From contig JAWPGT010000055.1 of the NCBI GenBank assembly GCA_034638255.1, positions 86,271 to 150,270 of the forward strand: a stretch of DNA of 64,000 nt, written 5' to 3'. Numbering within the stretch: the stretch's first letter is position 1; every line of letters begins with the position of its first letter. The notes beneath the pieces are model-generated. The model saw only the letters and a program-made list of their open reading frames with translations, was not told the origin of the DNA and did no database searches. This DNA is from Coprinus comatus. Lineage: Eukaryota > Basidiomycota > Agaricomycetes > Agaricales > Agaricaceae. Of this stretch, positions 23,601 through 36,350 are shown piece after piece. Position numbers and translations under genes: made by a program.

Positions 23601-23844
23601 GCGTAGTAACACACAGTTGAGCAACTTTCTCCTCTAATGACATGCGCGGCAACAAATCATTGACACGAGCTTCGATAGATGCGCGAGGGTTCTTGTAGAT
23701 AGGCGCAGAACCATCTGAGTTCTTCTGACGAGCTTCCAAGGTGAAGTGGAGATCATCACGGACACCATATGTGTCGTTGGCTCCAGATATAGCGAGACAT
23801 GCAAGTAGAGAGGACAAGAGGAGAAAGTTTGTTGAACCACCCAT
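20608..23844 (-). CDS. Secreted glycoside hydrolase family 3 (beta-glucosidase/beta-xylosidase type)
   Basis: Retaining exo-glycosidase acting on beta-linked oligosaccharides. The start at 23844 gives a clear signal peptide (STNFLLLSSLLACLAISGA) followed by the ARVNDLLPRMSLEEKVAQL block that opens GH3 domain 1. In order there are: IPALIQSEGLHGFTN, APVLDLARELRWGRIEEGYG, CKHFAAFGTPQGG, TAYHSYDGIPAVA, then WVTCDAGAIDLQ, where the Asp occupies the nucleophile position. Next come domain 2 (RESIVLLQNNNNILPLSKG) and a C-terminal fibronectin-III-like domain (SVNVNNTGSRPGKEVIQVYA). The final residues are AQLVVS at 20608. There are more than ten exons with standard introns. The length (roughly 780 residues by eye) is normal. 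Whether glucose or xylose is preferred cannot be told. It fits with the nearby pectate lyase in plant cell-wall breakdown. Confidence 0.88.
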
Positions 23845-24780
23845 GGTCGTAACAGAATGTAAAGGGAGTCCCAATGCGTTATTTATCAAGGGAGTGCTCT
23901 CTTAAGTACGATATTTTTTTTCAGCTTCTATTGTATTTTCTGGAGGAGCAAATGCGGTATTGACTTCCAGTGCTTCTTTAGTTTGCGGTCGAAACAAGTG
24001 GTCAATTTAGTACCAGCTGACCAGATTTTGCTGAAAGGATCAACCGGTCAAGACCGATTTTAGTTTTCCTGATGGTAGAGGACCAAGTGGTGGCCTGAAT
24101 TTCCACCGAAGTTTCCCCTAAGCGACCTGTATTCAGATGTGAACTGGACGTGAATATACGTTATCGAACATTCATTTGGAATGACACTCTCACGAAACGA
24201 ATGAACTTCAGACGCTTTCTGACCACCGGCCCGCTGCGCTCCCCATTCAATATTCCATTGGGACGAGACCTCCCTAGTAAAGGATAACGACCGTAACACT
24301 GGCCAAATCCACCGGATAGACACTTGAAAATTTGCCAGTATTCCATCGCCAAGCTGGCATCACTGGCTTCTCAAGCGACTTTCCACTGACCATTGGATTC
24401 CGTGTCTTGGCTTTGTTTACTAGAATGGCGAGAATACAGTCTCCATGTGACGAATTTTTGATAAGAAAATCCTTACCCTAAAGTTACGGTGTTACTCATC
24501 CGACGAACTACTTGTCATTATCGCTAGAAAGGCTTAAAATTCAAGCTTGTGGTAGAATCAGGTAGATTGGGTTAAGGATAATTTCACAGTTTCACTCACG
24601 TGTGGGTAGTGACCAAGTCACAGCTTCGGAGTCATAATTCCTTGATATTGCAACGACACAGCCTTTCAACTTTGTCGCAATTCCGGTATATTTTTCATTT
24701 TAATATCCAAAGGTCTCGCGTTCCTTCTTCGCTGGTGGGCTTAGTACGTTCTCTTGCATTAGTGTTCCTCAAGACCTTAG
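23845..24780. other. Intergenic stretch between GH3 and the F-box pseudogene
   Basis: About 940 bases. A GATAAATAA word on the minus strand, about 35 bases upstream of the GH3 ATG, may be a TATA element. Otherwise no supported feature. Confidence 0.4.
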
Positions 24781-26370
24781 GTGAGGCGCGTTGTACTACT
24801 TGTATTACCACACCTAAGTTGTTTACTTTCGACCATCCAAACTCTAGTCACGTCTTTAACTTTAACATCATTCAAAACCGAGTATCGGCCTGAAACACAT
24901 CTACTTCGTCCACCGGATCCTCACCTATTCCACTCCAACAACACTATAACAGAAGACGAATACGTTCTTATAACGCAGGCTATTTCCAGCTTACGCATTC
25001 AACTATCTCGACTCGAGGAATTCGTACGGAACGAAGGGGATAATGAACTTGTATATCGACAACGTCTTGCCTATCGAGAATTCATTTCCAAGCACCGAAA
25101 TGTTCTGCATTGGACTCATCGTTCGCCACCAGAGCTATTCGTTCAAATGTTCATACGGTGCTCAGAAGGCGATACCCTATGGAACATGTCTCAAGTACGT
25201 CGAAAATGGCGCTTTATTACATTATTTACACCTCAAATTTAGTGTAAAATTCTACTGCCGAAGCGACAAGGAAGTTTTATGCGCGACAAAGGCTCATCAA
25301 TTTTTGTCCAAGGATTATCTTAACCGATCTGGCCAAGGATCAATCAATTTGATCTGGCACTCACATTTCACTCCTATAATGAGCTATAAGTCAGTTTGAG
25401 GTGCGTTGGGGAGATGTTCAACTGACCATTCCAAGCTATGAAACTCGATTTCATAATCAAATTAAATCTCTTCAAGGTCATTTACATTCTCTTTATTCCC
25501 TCAAACTCATTTTTATAGAAGTAGCAATGCCCATTGCTGATTTCTTCATTGTCACCCTTCCTATCAACACCCTTTCTACGATATCTAGGGCTGGATATAT
25601 GTTGGTTCTACTCTTTAAACACACCAGCGGCATTTGCGCTTTCGCCATCTCTGAACCTGTTGACACATTTTACAATCAAAACCTATTGCTTAAATCATCT
25701 TAATTGTCTTTCCCTTGCATCCAATCCGAACCTAATTTACCTAGATATCACAACGATGATGCACTACAACTTCGATCTGAACCACATCAACATCGGTTCG
25801 GATGTCATTAGGAGACCTGGAGCGACATTCAATGCCTGTGAATACTTCGATTGAATTTCAGTTATAGAGATTTAGGATTCTTTCCAACTACACATAATGA
25901 CAACACTCTTCTCCAAATTCTCGATTTCCCGAATCTGAAACAATTATATGTCACATATGTCAATATGTGGCCATGGCTCGAAGGCGAAGATCATGAACTC
26001 GTCATGACTTGGATGACATCATTCGTTCAACGACATTCAAGTAATCTAAAAAATATACAATGGGAATGCCCAACTACTATGATCACATTGGATTTACCAA
26101 CGCTTCAAGTACTATACCTTAGTTCTATGACATGGGTTTCTCTTGAAGGGTTTCTGAATTTGCGGTATCTTTTGGAACACCCTGATTTCGTACCATGTTT
26201 ACGAAAACTCTAGTTCATGATTATTGATGCCCCAACGTTCGACAGTGACGTTACCAACCTTTCAATGAACTACTGGAGACGAGAAAGGGTATCAAGTAAG
26301 GAATTATATTGCAGGGGTTTCTGGATATTGGACTCCTCTTTCTTCTTCTCTCTAGGCCAGTAGAGCAAAT
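24781..26370 (+). pseudogene. Decayed F-box protein gene
   Basis: The first part (to 25242) reads as an Agaricomycete F-box protein: a helical region (ISSLRIQLSRLEEFVRN), then SPPELFVQMFIRCSEGD and VRRKWRFITLFTP, which are the F-box core. After that the homologous reading switches frame several times. Coherent pieces lie at 25255-25400 (LLPKRQGSF in one frame, YLNRSGQGSINLIW in another), 25401-25703, 25703-25854 and 25857-26213. The later pieces are leucine-rich, as expected for substrate-binding repeats (TLLQILDFPNLKQLYVTYVN; LDLPTLQVLYLSSMT). A TAG at 26213 is followed by more in-frame similarity (FMIIDAPTFDSDVTNL). No set of canonical introns repairs all breaks, so I call it a pseudogene. 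F-box proteins would normally recruit substrates to an SCF ubiquitin ligase. Confidence 0.6.
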
Positions 26371-27104
26371 CACTTTCTCAAAAAGCTTTTAATTTCCCCA
26401 TTAACAAAATCACCATCGGGGTGGCACAAATTCGACTTTCCAAATCGTGGTCAACATTTATTCGAACATTAATTATCTGAATTACCTAAAGATTCAACAA
26501 CTCAACAACTCGTAAATGGGCGATATGTGGAAAAACAGTGTCATTCATGTTCCTTCAATTCCTGTGAGTATTACTTTCTTTCTGTGCCACAAACTTTGCG
26601 ATTAAGGTTGTATGCTAAACTTGTATTTTTTTTTATCCCGTAGCATTTTGTGCGGATCCTTCAATTTGATTATTTAGTATCCCGAGTGACTATGAAGTTC
26701 ACTCTAATATTTGGCTTCCTGATTTGAATCCTATTGGGTATTAGTGTTATGACGAGGATTCTGATTTGTTTATAATTGATGTAACAAGTGGTTTATGTAT
26801 TAAAATGTGGTATGGAAGTGTTACGCAGAATTGCAACTACTTCTAAGTAGACGTACGGGAATCAAAAATCAAAACATTGAATTGACCCCGAACTGACCAA
26901 AAACCAAAGAGAAGGAATCACAAGTGTTCAAAGGTTGTTGTTCAAATAGAAGCTCAGAAATATGCAGGAAAATGAGAAGACGAAACAATTATCATCATTA
27001 GAGAGAAAAAGGAAGATAAACGAATTATGGGTATCACTATCTGTAGAGAAGATATGGGTACATATTACATCGAGATTCAAGTGTTAATGCAGGTCATGAA
27101 AGCA
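26371..27104. other. Gene-free stretch
   Basis: AT-rich, about 730 bases, between the F-box remnant and the peroxygenase 3' end. No supported feature. Confidence 0.4.
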
Positions 27105-27997
27105 TCAAGAATCATTATTCTCCTTCTCCTTGGACGCGATGGACCCCACTTTGGTATCACTATCTGAGGGTGTTGGCGACGACGAAGTATTTGATGCCTC
27201 AGCAGCACGAAGTTCATCCATCGCAGTTCGTATCGCCTTCGCTCGTTTAACAGTATCTCTTAGTCCCTGTTTATGTGATGGTTTCCAAGAATCTGGTAAG
27301 CGTTCATGCCCAATCCACCTCCTCATCCAATCCACAGGAACCCCAACATTATCTTCCGTCTTAGTCTCCCAAACACCCAAAATGATAGCCATCTCTCCAC
27401 GTGCAATTTCGGCATGAACTGCGTCTAGTGATGGGGATTCTTTCTCCCGACGCACACGGGCACGAGCAACGTCGATCGCATTCATTAGAACACTCTTGCC
27501 ATTTTCTCCTTCCTTTCCAGTTTTCGCGTCATTAATGAGTTTTTCGACTAATCCGTGATCTATCTCGATTGGCGCAAACTGATCACCAGCAGGAGTGTCA
27601 TGGTGCACGAGACTGGCATCGTGTTCGACCGCATTGTGCTTCCCAATTTCGAACAAGTCGATTGGTCTAACCCGCTTGAGAATCATGAAGCCGACATAGG
27701 AAAGGAAGAGGGCGAGGGGAGTGGTAAGACCATAACATGCTTTCAAGCCTTGTGATATTTGATAAGCAGAGATATGCTTTCCATCACGGTTGCTACAGGA
27801 GGTTGTCAGAGGGATACAATACATATGGGTAGTATGACGTACATATATCCATGGTTGGCCATAGTGTTGAGAGCTGGGCATGGAGAACGACTATCTCCGG
27901 GTTGTGGAGGACAATATTCATGCTGGGATGCTCCGGTCACAGGACACTTTTTGCCTTTGTGTTCATGGATATTGGGATGGGATTCCGGAAGAGACAT
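27105..27997 (-). CDS. Heme-thiolate peroxidase / unspecific peroxygenase family (Peroxidase_2)
   Basis: Heme-thiolate enzyme of the chloroperoxidase-peroxygenase family, which uses H2O2 to oxygenate or halogenate organic substrates. Two exons (27997-27843, 27792-27105) join to 280 residues. The intron splits the codon in NHGY-I-NRDG. The heme cysteine lies in the PCP motif (SPCPALNTMANHGY, near residue 40). Downstream are GKHISAYQISQGLKACYG and the EHDASL motif with the candidate acid-base glutamate (IGKHNAVEHDASLVHHD). The C-terminal end is helical and ends in a Ser-rich tail. There is no signal peptide, unlike secreted peroxygenases. A hydrophobic stretch (TPLALFLSYVGFMIL) may lie within the fold or touch a membrane. 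It lies 422 bases downstream of the GH92 gene on the same strand. Confidence 0.88.
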
Positions 27998-28419
27998 GGT
28001 GGTGAGACTAAAGATGAGAGGAAAGGGGAGGAAAACACGGGTGGTGTTTTTATATAATAAGGGATCCACGCCGAGAACATGTCTTGTACATTTGTCACAA
28101 CTGCCCAGGGCCATCCCCCATTTGGTGAGATAAGTGTTCAAGCAATCATATGCGTGTTCGGAGACATTAATAGGGCGATGCATCCATTTGTGATTTGGAG
28201 CTCACATCCATCTCTTCGGTCGTTGATCCCTTCCGACCTCCCCTCCGTGTTCTGAGGGGTCAGAGCTTATGTAAGCCCCCAAGTAATAATACTGTGCCTG
28301 AGGTAACCGTTTGCCAATAAATTCAAAAAACGGTTGCAACAACCAAATTATGTACAGCTTTTGTCCACATAACACTGGGTTTCAAACACCACTTGCCACC
28401 CCTTGTTATTACACCTCTT
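27998..28419. other. Intergenic stretch, GH92 3' end to peroxygenase promoter
   Basis: 422 bases; no coding signal. It should hold the peroxygenase promoter and the GH92 3' untranslated region. Confidence 0.45.
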
Positions 28420-31400
28420 TTACATCTCTAAATTCGTCAGTACTTCAGGATCGTTTCCCCACGATTGGACGTGATCGCTCATCTCAAAAATAATATCTCC
28501 GCCGTGCGCTATATCTTCATGGAAGATTACCGAAGACGTAGTCTGCACACCATTGACAGCCAAAGACTTGATATAAGGTTTTTGCGCAGCACCAGAAGCC
28601 TTTATTCTCAATTCTCGTGATACTCCTATTCCTGGTACTTCTGGCCAGCTGATCGTCACTTCGTCGAAGAAGGGTCTTAACCAACCAGAAATAATCATCA
28701 ATCACATTTGTTCTGCTTGCACAGGAATATAAACGTACGTTCCAATAACATATTCTCCAGAGGCAGGATTGACAGGATAGAATCCCATAGCACTGAAGAT
28801 GTACCATGCACTCATTTGACCACAGTCTTCATTCTATCGTTCACTATAAGTCAGACTTCATTTCTCAGATGTCATACGTCAGATACTAACCCCTGAAAGT
28901 CCTTGCGGCGTATTGTTATAGTTCAAGGAGGCGATATCCCGAACTTTCTCTTGCGTCCTAAAAGCGGCTCCTGTCAAAGCATATAAATAGGGAATGTGAT
29001 GTGAAGGCTATGGTTTGACATGCATTGAGTCGTGCGCGGCGTTCAGTTAAAATAAACCATCACCTCGTTCGTATGTTGGTTATGTCCCCCATTAAAATGA
29101 TCCTCCAGGCTGTTCACGAAGCTAACATTTCCACCTCTATGTTCAACCAATAACGATATAGCTTGAACAACGTCAAAAGTGTAGATCCATTTATCACCTT
29201 GAGAATAATAATTAGACCCAAATTGTATATTCCTATTAAGTGGAGCGATCAAGGCGAACCTTCGGTCCATCCGCGATTCGGCCCCGCCCAGCTCCCGTCG
29301 CTGTTACGGGCTTCCATAAAACCTGTTTCGTTATTAAACAGCGTGAATGGTGCACTTTGTGAACGGTTGAACAAGAACGAAATAATGTTATCTGGCTTCC
29401 CGAGTGTCTTGGCCACGACGTATACTGCATAATCATCATCTGATAGTAGGTCATTAATAGATTCGTGACATGAGCAATCAGATTTATTGTGATATCTAAT
29501 AAAAAAACATACAGGCATAATCCAAAGTTCGTGATCCACTTTCGGAGTGGATATCATCAGCAACCCAGCCTCGTTTAGGGTCGGCATACACCGAAGATAG
29601 TCCTGCGCGGCCTTCAAAGTCCACATTCTATTTTGTGGCAATCAGATATTGAGCTTATTTGTGTGAAAAATCTACCTCTTGGCGATCATCGTATCTATAT
29701 TTGTTCCAGGTAAGTATAATGCGGTGTTCCACGAGACGGAGTCATAGCTTACACCGTGATCGAGTCATTGCTAGGGGGTGCTGTGACGTCTTTCCATACA
29801 GCCTCCCAGGCAAGCTCACGATCGAATCCGGTTACACCCTTTCGTATTGCTTCACCAATCAAAGAGTCTGCATGTGTTCCAACCTGATGGATCGTAAGCG
29901 AAATGTGATGGAGGCCACTTTATGCAATTAAAACATCGAACACACTTACCATAATATTTGTTTCGACAATATTTTTCCACATCGGTAACCATCCTCCCTG
30001 ATTGAAGAGACGCCAAAATTAAAGATAGGCGAGAGCAACCAGAAACTAAACTCACTTCTTGGTAATCGTTGAGCATGCTTCTAACCATGCCGGGTAGGCG
30101 TTCAGGGGCGAATAAGATGAGCCAAGACCATGCGGCCCTGTATGTATCCTTCCATACAACCTTCATTAGAACTCAAAAATGACATAATATAAAAGCCTAA
30201 TACCCAGATGGAATAGCCTGTGTATGACTCCCCATCATGCACTTGATTATCATAGGCAGAATAGTACCGATTCTCTTCATGTTGCTCACTTGGGTACTTG
30301 GATAGATATGGCAATATCAATTTTCAATATTGACTTTTCAAGCTCCGAACATACCTGTAAGGAATGAACAACAGCCGTGTAAAAAATTTCTTGGTCTTCA
30401 TCCGAAGCACCTTTGATTCTTATTCTATCAAGTTTTTCTGCCCATTCCGACCTCACATTCTTCGCAGTCGCTTCCAATGTCCCAGGTACAGGGTTCAATA
30501 TATCGCCTATGTCAACTTCCTGAGTGGTTTAAGATTCTGAAAATGTATAAGAACACATACTACCAGTAATTCCAGTAGGAGGATCAGGAATTTCCAAATC
30601 AATGTTCCTCCTAGCTTGTTCGATAGAAATGAAGGACGTGCCAACCCTCACATTCACCACAAAATCTTTCCCACTAGCACTCTTTCGTTTTGGAAACAGA
30701 ACATATGCATTCAGCAAAGCACCTTCAACTTCGTCTCCACCAAGCAGAGTGTTATTTACAATAATTCCAGTATTTCCATCCCCATTCAAGCCGACGTCGA
30801 ATCTGGCACAAAAGAAGCCTTTAAAATGCTTTGCCTGCTCTCGGATCGAGGTGGGAGTGATGATCGAGTCTTGTCTCTCGTTAGATGAGCCACAAATCTC
30901 CCTGTCTTCGCGAGATATCATAACCGTGCCGGTTGGAAAGGTGATATTTTTTGGGTCATGAGCCTGTATAGATTGACGAACTGCGTCGAGTAGAATGTAT
31001 GGTGCTGCATTATCACTTGTGTTGAATGTGAATCTCAGTTGACCCACCCTAGAAGCTAAAAACAACGTTAGGTAAACTGGCACAAAGAAGAAAGAAGGTG
31101 TTGAAAGGGGTGGTGCTTACTAGAGCTCTGCTCTACCATGACGGTACCCCCATAACCGTCTTCTAATCGAACACTGTAATATGCAGGACTTATAACCTCT
31201 CCCCCTCGTTCACCAAAACCACCCACAAACCGTAACCCTCGCTCTTGGAAACCCACTTTAATCTCACTAGGATCTCCTGTAGGTGCTATTCCTGGAATTA
31301 GAGCCAAGCTGGCACTCTCTCCCATCCAGATCGCAGGTTGGCGTGTAGCTTGGAATCCATGGATGAATGGTGTTTCTTCCGTGATATTGTAAGGTGTTCT

Positions 31401-31740
31401 AGAAACGTAGTTGACTCGAGTTTGTGCAATCCAACGAGTCATTGCAAAAGGAGGTCCGGTGGATGGTATCATACCACCAGTGAAGGATGGAGCAATTCCC
31501 CCATTGCCAATCAACCTGTTTATCGCTAAATTAACAACGTTGTAATTATATACGAAGAAGGGAAAAATACAAGTTAACATGGTCAACGGCAACGCTCATT
31601 GGAACTCTAAATTGCTGGGGTGGCAAGATTCTTCCAGTTGGTGTGCGATCATGGACAATACTTGACCCATAAGAGGATGCCAATATTGCAAGTGTTGTGA
31701 GAATGGATGATCTGTGACTATTTTTCATGGCAGAAGGCAT
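28420..31740 (-). CDS. GH92 alpha-1,2-mannosidase, secreted, copy A
   Basis: Calcium-dependent inverting exo-alpha-mannosidase acting on mannan or N-glycan mannose. The start at 31740 (or 31728) gives a signal peptide (SSILTTLAILASSYGSS). Family landmarks follow in order: GNGGIAPSFTGGMIPSTGPPFAMTRW without its first residues, TPFIHGFQATRQPAIWMG, EICGSSNERQDS, GTSFISIEQARRNID, GASDEDQEIFYTAVVHSLQ, SYTGYSIWDTYRAAWSW, NSDGSWAGPNRGWTEG and FNGGHNQHTNE. The last motif is joined after an intron to PSHHIPYLYALTG, and the protein ends VLTNLEM. There are about 15 exons, with several introns visible as frame changes. It is a paralogue of the plus-strand gene at 36351 and points away from it. Copy A has HNQ where copy B has HND. 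Confidence 0.88.
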
Positions 31741-33042
31741 TGCTTCACTTCGTTCGATCTCTACTTTTAACCCTTGAAGCTTGAGGCGTTTTGTGTTAAT
31801 TAACTGTTCCTGTGACAATAATCCACATGATACGACATCCTAGAAAAGGAAGCCGGTGCTTCTCCAGGTCAGATGCGGTGGTAAGTATGTTTGAATCCTC
31901 TCACAAGATGTGTAGTGTGAGAGTGAGATGTGCCTTTGTGTTGTCCAAAGAAGACGAGATGGCTTTTTGTACCTAAAACGAAAAATTTCGAGTCAATAAA
32001 TATACAACTGACTGTCAAGAGTTTTCAAATACTGACGTTAATCTGAAGATATGGAGAGGTACTAAGTCAATGTGTTCTACTTCCCTCAGTAGTAGATAGA
32101 CTATAAGGTTAGCAAGTATCACCTACCGTTTATAAAACCTTGTACTACAAACCGGTGAAAACCGGGCACTTTCGTTGTGGCAAGAAGGGTCAGAAATGTT
32201 TGAGATTATGTTGGATGATGCGCCGATTTTATCTGGTATATATATATGAGTATACGGAGGAGAGGCGAGTAGGAGAAAACGTCGGATGGCGCCAAGTTCC
32301 CATGGACGCCGGCATATTAGTAAATAACTAAATAGTAGTGTTACTTGACCTGTCACCCATTTTCTCTCCGACTAGCCTCAGGCTGATGAACAGGAAGGTA
32401 AGAGTAGAGTAGACACTATTGGAGTGGGTGTATAATGAAGTACTTGGCCTGTAAAGGAAGAAAGTAGATCAAAGGAAGGGAGAAAGAATTTAGAACTGGC
32501 CCAGTAATCTAATACTTAGTATGTACTATGGGCGCTGTCACGCCCCGAATCTTGCTAGGATGCCTCAAGTTTCTTTCCGTGTCTGGCTATCATATAACAT
32601 AAATGGATTGGTAGAAATAATTTAACCATAAGTAACAATATCATTCAGTTTCCAACCAGCCTCAACGGGGCATCAAGTCAGAGTAAAGATTCACACAACT
32701 AGAGTTGATTGTAGTCTAGTAAGTGAAGTATCAAGGATTTATCATCGCAATAACATGCCACAACATAGCACATCGACACTACCAAAAAGCTTTAATGACT
32801 TTGATGATCAAAGTATAGTGCAGTAAGTATCCATTCATTAGTACTTATTAATGATGGAATTGAGTGTATTTTTACTTCACACTACAGTCCTCGCAGATGT
32901 CAATAGTAAAGACAGTTGAACTGAAACTTTGGTTTTCTGATTTGATGTATAGAACCACGTCTAGGAATAGATCAACCAGGTAGTAGTAAGTGGAAAGATG
33001 GTATAAGAAGAGTTTGCAACGTTAAACCTACAGTAACCTTAT
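31741..33042. other. Divergent promoter region, about 1.3 kb
   Basis: Between the GH92 gene (minus) and a membrane-protein gene (plus). TATATATATGAGTATAC-like AT-rich sequence near 32238-32254 and several short GT/AG-rich words are present. No coding signal or repeat is supported. Confidence 0.4.
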
Positions 33043-34209
33043 ATGACTCCTTCTACTACCTTCCCAAGATGCGACCTAGTCACTGAAGGTGCTGAACTAG
33101 TTATGTGCAACTACATTGTCAATGGGGCCTATCACTGGGTAGTAGGGACATGTGTTGGATGGGGAATTTGTGGTGTATTAGTAACACTTGGTGTTATCTG
33201 CTTCAAGTTACTGGGCGCACATAAAGGGGAGAGGGCGGGACTAAGAAAGTCTTTGAGGTGGTATATTTTATTGTTGTTGTTGACTAACATTACATATACG
33301 ACCGTGAATCTTGCCCAGCTTAGTAGACTCATGATGAGTATTACCATTATATCTGGTAATATACCCAGACCCGTATTTGTATACGAGGCAGGTTTGAATA
33401 CACTTATTGCTATTATTGCTTTTTTTTGTGACGGTCTTTTGGTCCGTCTTCTCAACCCCCCTACTGCTGTTGTATAATATCTGACAGTTTCAGTTTTTGC
33501 TAGATATGGAGGTGCTATAAGGTGCAGAAAGCCCTTGCCATAAAACATCATCTCATCCAGAATATTTTCTGGGTTTTCCCGCTCTTTATGAGCCTCGTCA
33601 GTATTGGTGAGTTATTATTGGATTTCTATAATCAAGACATCCTCATAAAATGGTAATTGTACACAATTTTACATATTACAAAGCTACTGGTCTTGCTGGG
33701 ATAGTGATAAAACATAACAGCAGTAATGAAGACCTCAACCGATCGGATATAGGCCAAAGGTGGCCATACACAATAGCACTACTTTGCAACATAGTAGTAA
33801 CATTATCCACGACATCCTTCCTCATTATACGTCTCTTGATGCACCGACATATGGTAAAAAAACATCTTGGATATCATGCTTTGGGAGAACATTTCCGAAT
33901 TATAGGAATTCTTTTGGAATCTGCAGCTTTGAACATTCCAACTACAGTTGTGGCTGCAATTGGTATTGCAACCAGGAGAGCTTATGGATCTGCAACAATT
34001 GCCATTATCGTTCCAGCGCAGGTGTGTCTCGACTCTCAATCTTCAAACATTCAGTCACACAAAAATTCATGAATTATTTATAGTCACTTGCATCGGTTTT
34101 AGTGATTTATCAAGTTTATATTAGAAGAACAGCTGAATGGACTATCAAGGAGGAGGAGGGACATGTACAGCAACGGCCCACACAACAACTCCAGCAACAA
34201 GGACCTTAA
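33043..34209 (+). CDS. Seven-helix fungal membrane protein of unknown function
   Basis: The ATG at 33043 begins a protein with an N-terminal outside segment (two Cys in the first 25 residues), then helices WVVGTCVGWGICGVLVTLGV, WYILLLLLTNITYTTVN and AGLNTLIAIIAFFCDGLL. After a 59-base intron comes the family hallmark IWRCYKVQKALAIK, then IFWVFPLFMSLVSIG, and after another intron ATGLAGIVIKHNSS. Later helices are WPYTIALLCNIVVTLSTTSF and GILLESAALNIPTTVVAAIG. The last exon (34084-34209) encodes LASVLVIYQVYIRRTAEW and a Gln-rich tail ending QQGP. The WRCY and ESAALNIPTT motifs are shared by a large group of Agaricomycete membrane proteins with unproven roles. It sits between the two GH92 genes; nothing shows that it works with them. 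Confidence 0.75.
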
Positions 34210-34354
34210 ATACTTCGCTTTGAGTGGCTGCAATAAAGTTGGTACATATGTATACTGTAATTGAGATGTGATTCCATGCACAGATGATACAAAACAACAG
34301 AAATAAGTATAGGATAACTGGTTAAGAGAGACGAGACTGAGTATTCTTTCGTAT

Positions 34355-34732
34355 CTAAACAACAACTGGTTGTTCCATTTTCTTGATCGGTCTTTGTTCC
34401 GATGGGGAAACATCAGGCCGTTGAGGTTCCGCCTTCATTCCATATTGCGAATTATGTCTCTCTGCGATAAAGAGAATGATGGTGCTAGATATATGTTTGT
34501 GATAAATAATAGTGACGGACCTTACCAAAGTGAAAAATGAAATCTATCCAAAGAAAGACAATGCGTACAATGTTCACTGCCCACTTATTATATTCTATCA
34601 AGTAATTAAGCAAACGGTAATGAATAACACAGGTGTCAAAACACTCACGAAGCGGAGGTCAATAAAATAATTTGACATATAATCATGCTGTATCTGGCTC
34701 AATGTTACCAATTGATATGTTTCAGTAGCCAT
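34355..34732 (-). CDS. Possible small three-exon gene, unknown function
   Basis: On the minus strand an ATG at 34732 opens MATETYQLVTLSQIQHDYMS and ends its first exon with a GTGAGT donor at 34648. A second exon in the frame WAVNIVRIVFLWIDFIFHFG ends at a GTAAGG donor near 34521. A third, after CGCAG, reads RHNSQYGMKAEPQRPDVSPS and stops at 34355. The second exon has one membrane helix and the third is Pro/Gln-rich. The first intron keeps phase only if a weak AAG acceptor is used. It could be the end of a longer gene with exons upstream to about 34900, or a remnant. I do not recognise the family. Confidence 0.35.
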
Positions 34733-36350
34733 GACAATCTATCAAAAGCGTGAGTGGTGAGATGATAAATTATCCATGAGTATACTAGAAACGCACTGTG
34801 TTCATCAGGAAATTGTGTAAAAGTGGAAAATAAGTGCTAAGCATCAGTCTCAATCGTCATTCTAAAGAGTGTAAGATGACGTCCAGTAAGGCAGCTAATG
34901 ACACCTTTAGACCCAATCTCGACCTTGATCAAGGACAGCAGTAAGGTCTTTGAGGAACAGGAACAAGATAAAAAAAATTGGCGAACGTCTTTCTTCACTT
35001 GTTGAAGGTGTTAATAGACGGGTTACTGACCTCTGCAAGATGATTCGAAAGGTACAATATGCATTGTTTAGAAATATTACGATCATTTTACTAACCCGTT
35101 AAAGAACATCGAGTCATTTGAAGTCCAAAAAACTCAAAAGACAGACGAAATTGAATTTTGAAGAACCTTTGAACCCCGATTGTCGAACAAAAGTATTGTT
35201 GTTGTTCGTGGAGCGGATCTTGATAATAGGTTATCTGACGAAGCTAGAAGAAACTAACAAGATCATCAGGTTGTACCTAAAGAACATCTTCTCGCCGAGG
35301 CATTGAAAGTCACATTTTATCTGCTTCTTTGGATTTCATTCGCAAAGTGGTTATGTGAATTAGTTGATTAAAGAGGTTCAAGCTAAACGAGACCTTGTTC
35401 CTTTGGTTGACGATTCGGGTCGTGAGTTCCGTACAATCTTTGAGTTCCGATGCTCTTGATATATGTACTATATCCAATGTACCAGTGTCCACATGATTGG
35501 GGCCTCGACGAGACCAACAGAGATTGAACAAATGGATGAGCGAGAAGAACCAGGCGACCATCATGGTCAGCTGTGTAAATGTCTTATTCGTTAAGCGAGT
35601 ACCAATAAGAAATTTTGATTTTGATTTCTTCGTCAAGTCGACTGTTGAAAGTATTTCCTAGTACCGACGTACCAATTAAATAAGCAACCAACCATATTTT
35701 GCCACCTAAACTTCGGTGATAAGATGTCTCGCTTGTCGCTTGGTAGAACAATTCGTTACTATTTACCAGGACAATCCATACCCAGATGATTGTCCCCAAC
35801 GTACCCCATTGATGTCCATTAAGACTATCATGTAGGCTCGGCAAGGAGTAGCAATATATTGAGGTGGTTTTGGGTCTCGGGGAGTTTGGGGTGGCCTGCC
35901 TACCGAAGGTCGAATAGTAGTAAATGTCGTGCCTGTAAAGACGCTTAATTCCGTTTCTAGAACTTCTAGAAGGCAAATAAAAAAGACTTTTGATGGTTGA
36001 TTCCGATAATTCACCTTCGAGATGTGCAATTCAGTAGCGCGGGGTTTTTGTAGAAGTGGATGACGTGGCTGTAGCGTGGCATTTTCAGTGAGAGGAGAGG
36101 CATGCTTTTAAAAGTCAGTGGTACCTGAAAAAAAACCTGTAAAATTCACAAATATATGTTCCAAGTAGATGTGTCATAGCACTTAAACTGAAAGGGTTGT
36201 TAGCCTAATTCCAAAGGCGCTGGAAGGTGCCGAGGCAGATAGACGCCTGCAGTCACATGATGTACCGAGGTCAAGCCGACCCCGGACCGGGGTTAGACCG
36301 TCGAACATTTGAAGAGTGAAGGAGGCGGAAAGGATGAGGGCAAAGCAGCC
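34733..36350. other. Gene-poor stretch with coding-like fragments
   Basis: About 1.6 kb upstream of GH92 copy B. A plus-strand run at about 34980-35306 is lysine- and leucine-rich, coiled-coil-like and broken by stops. On the minus strand 35584-36029 has overlapping open frames with hydrophobic stretches (TIIWVWIVLVNSNELFY; GGKIWLVAYLIG). I cannot join them into a gene. They may be remnants of membrane-protein genes. Confidence 0.3.

Noticed and set aside
30602..30961. Plus-strand open frames inside the GH92 gene
   Set aside because: They are opposite a long conserved GH92 exon and carry no family similarity.
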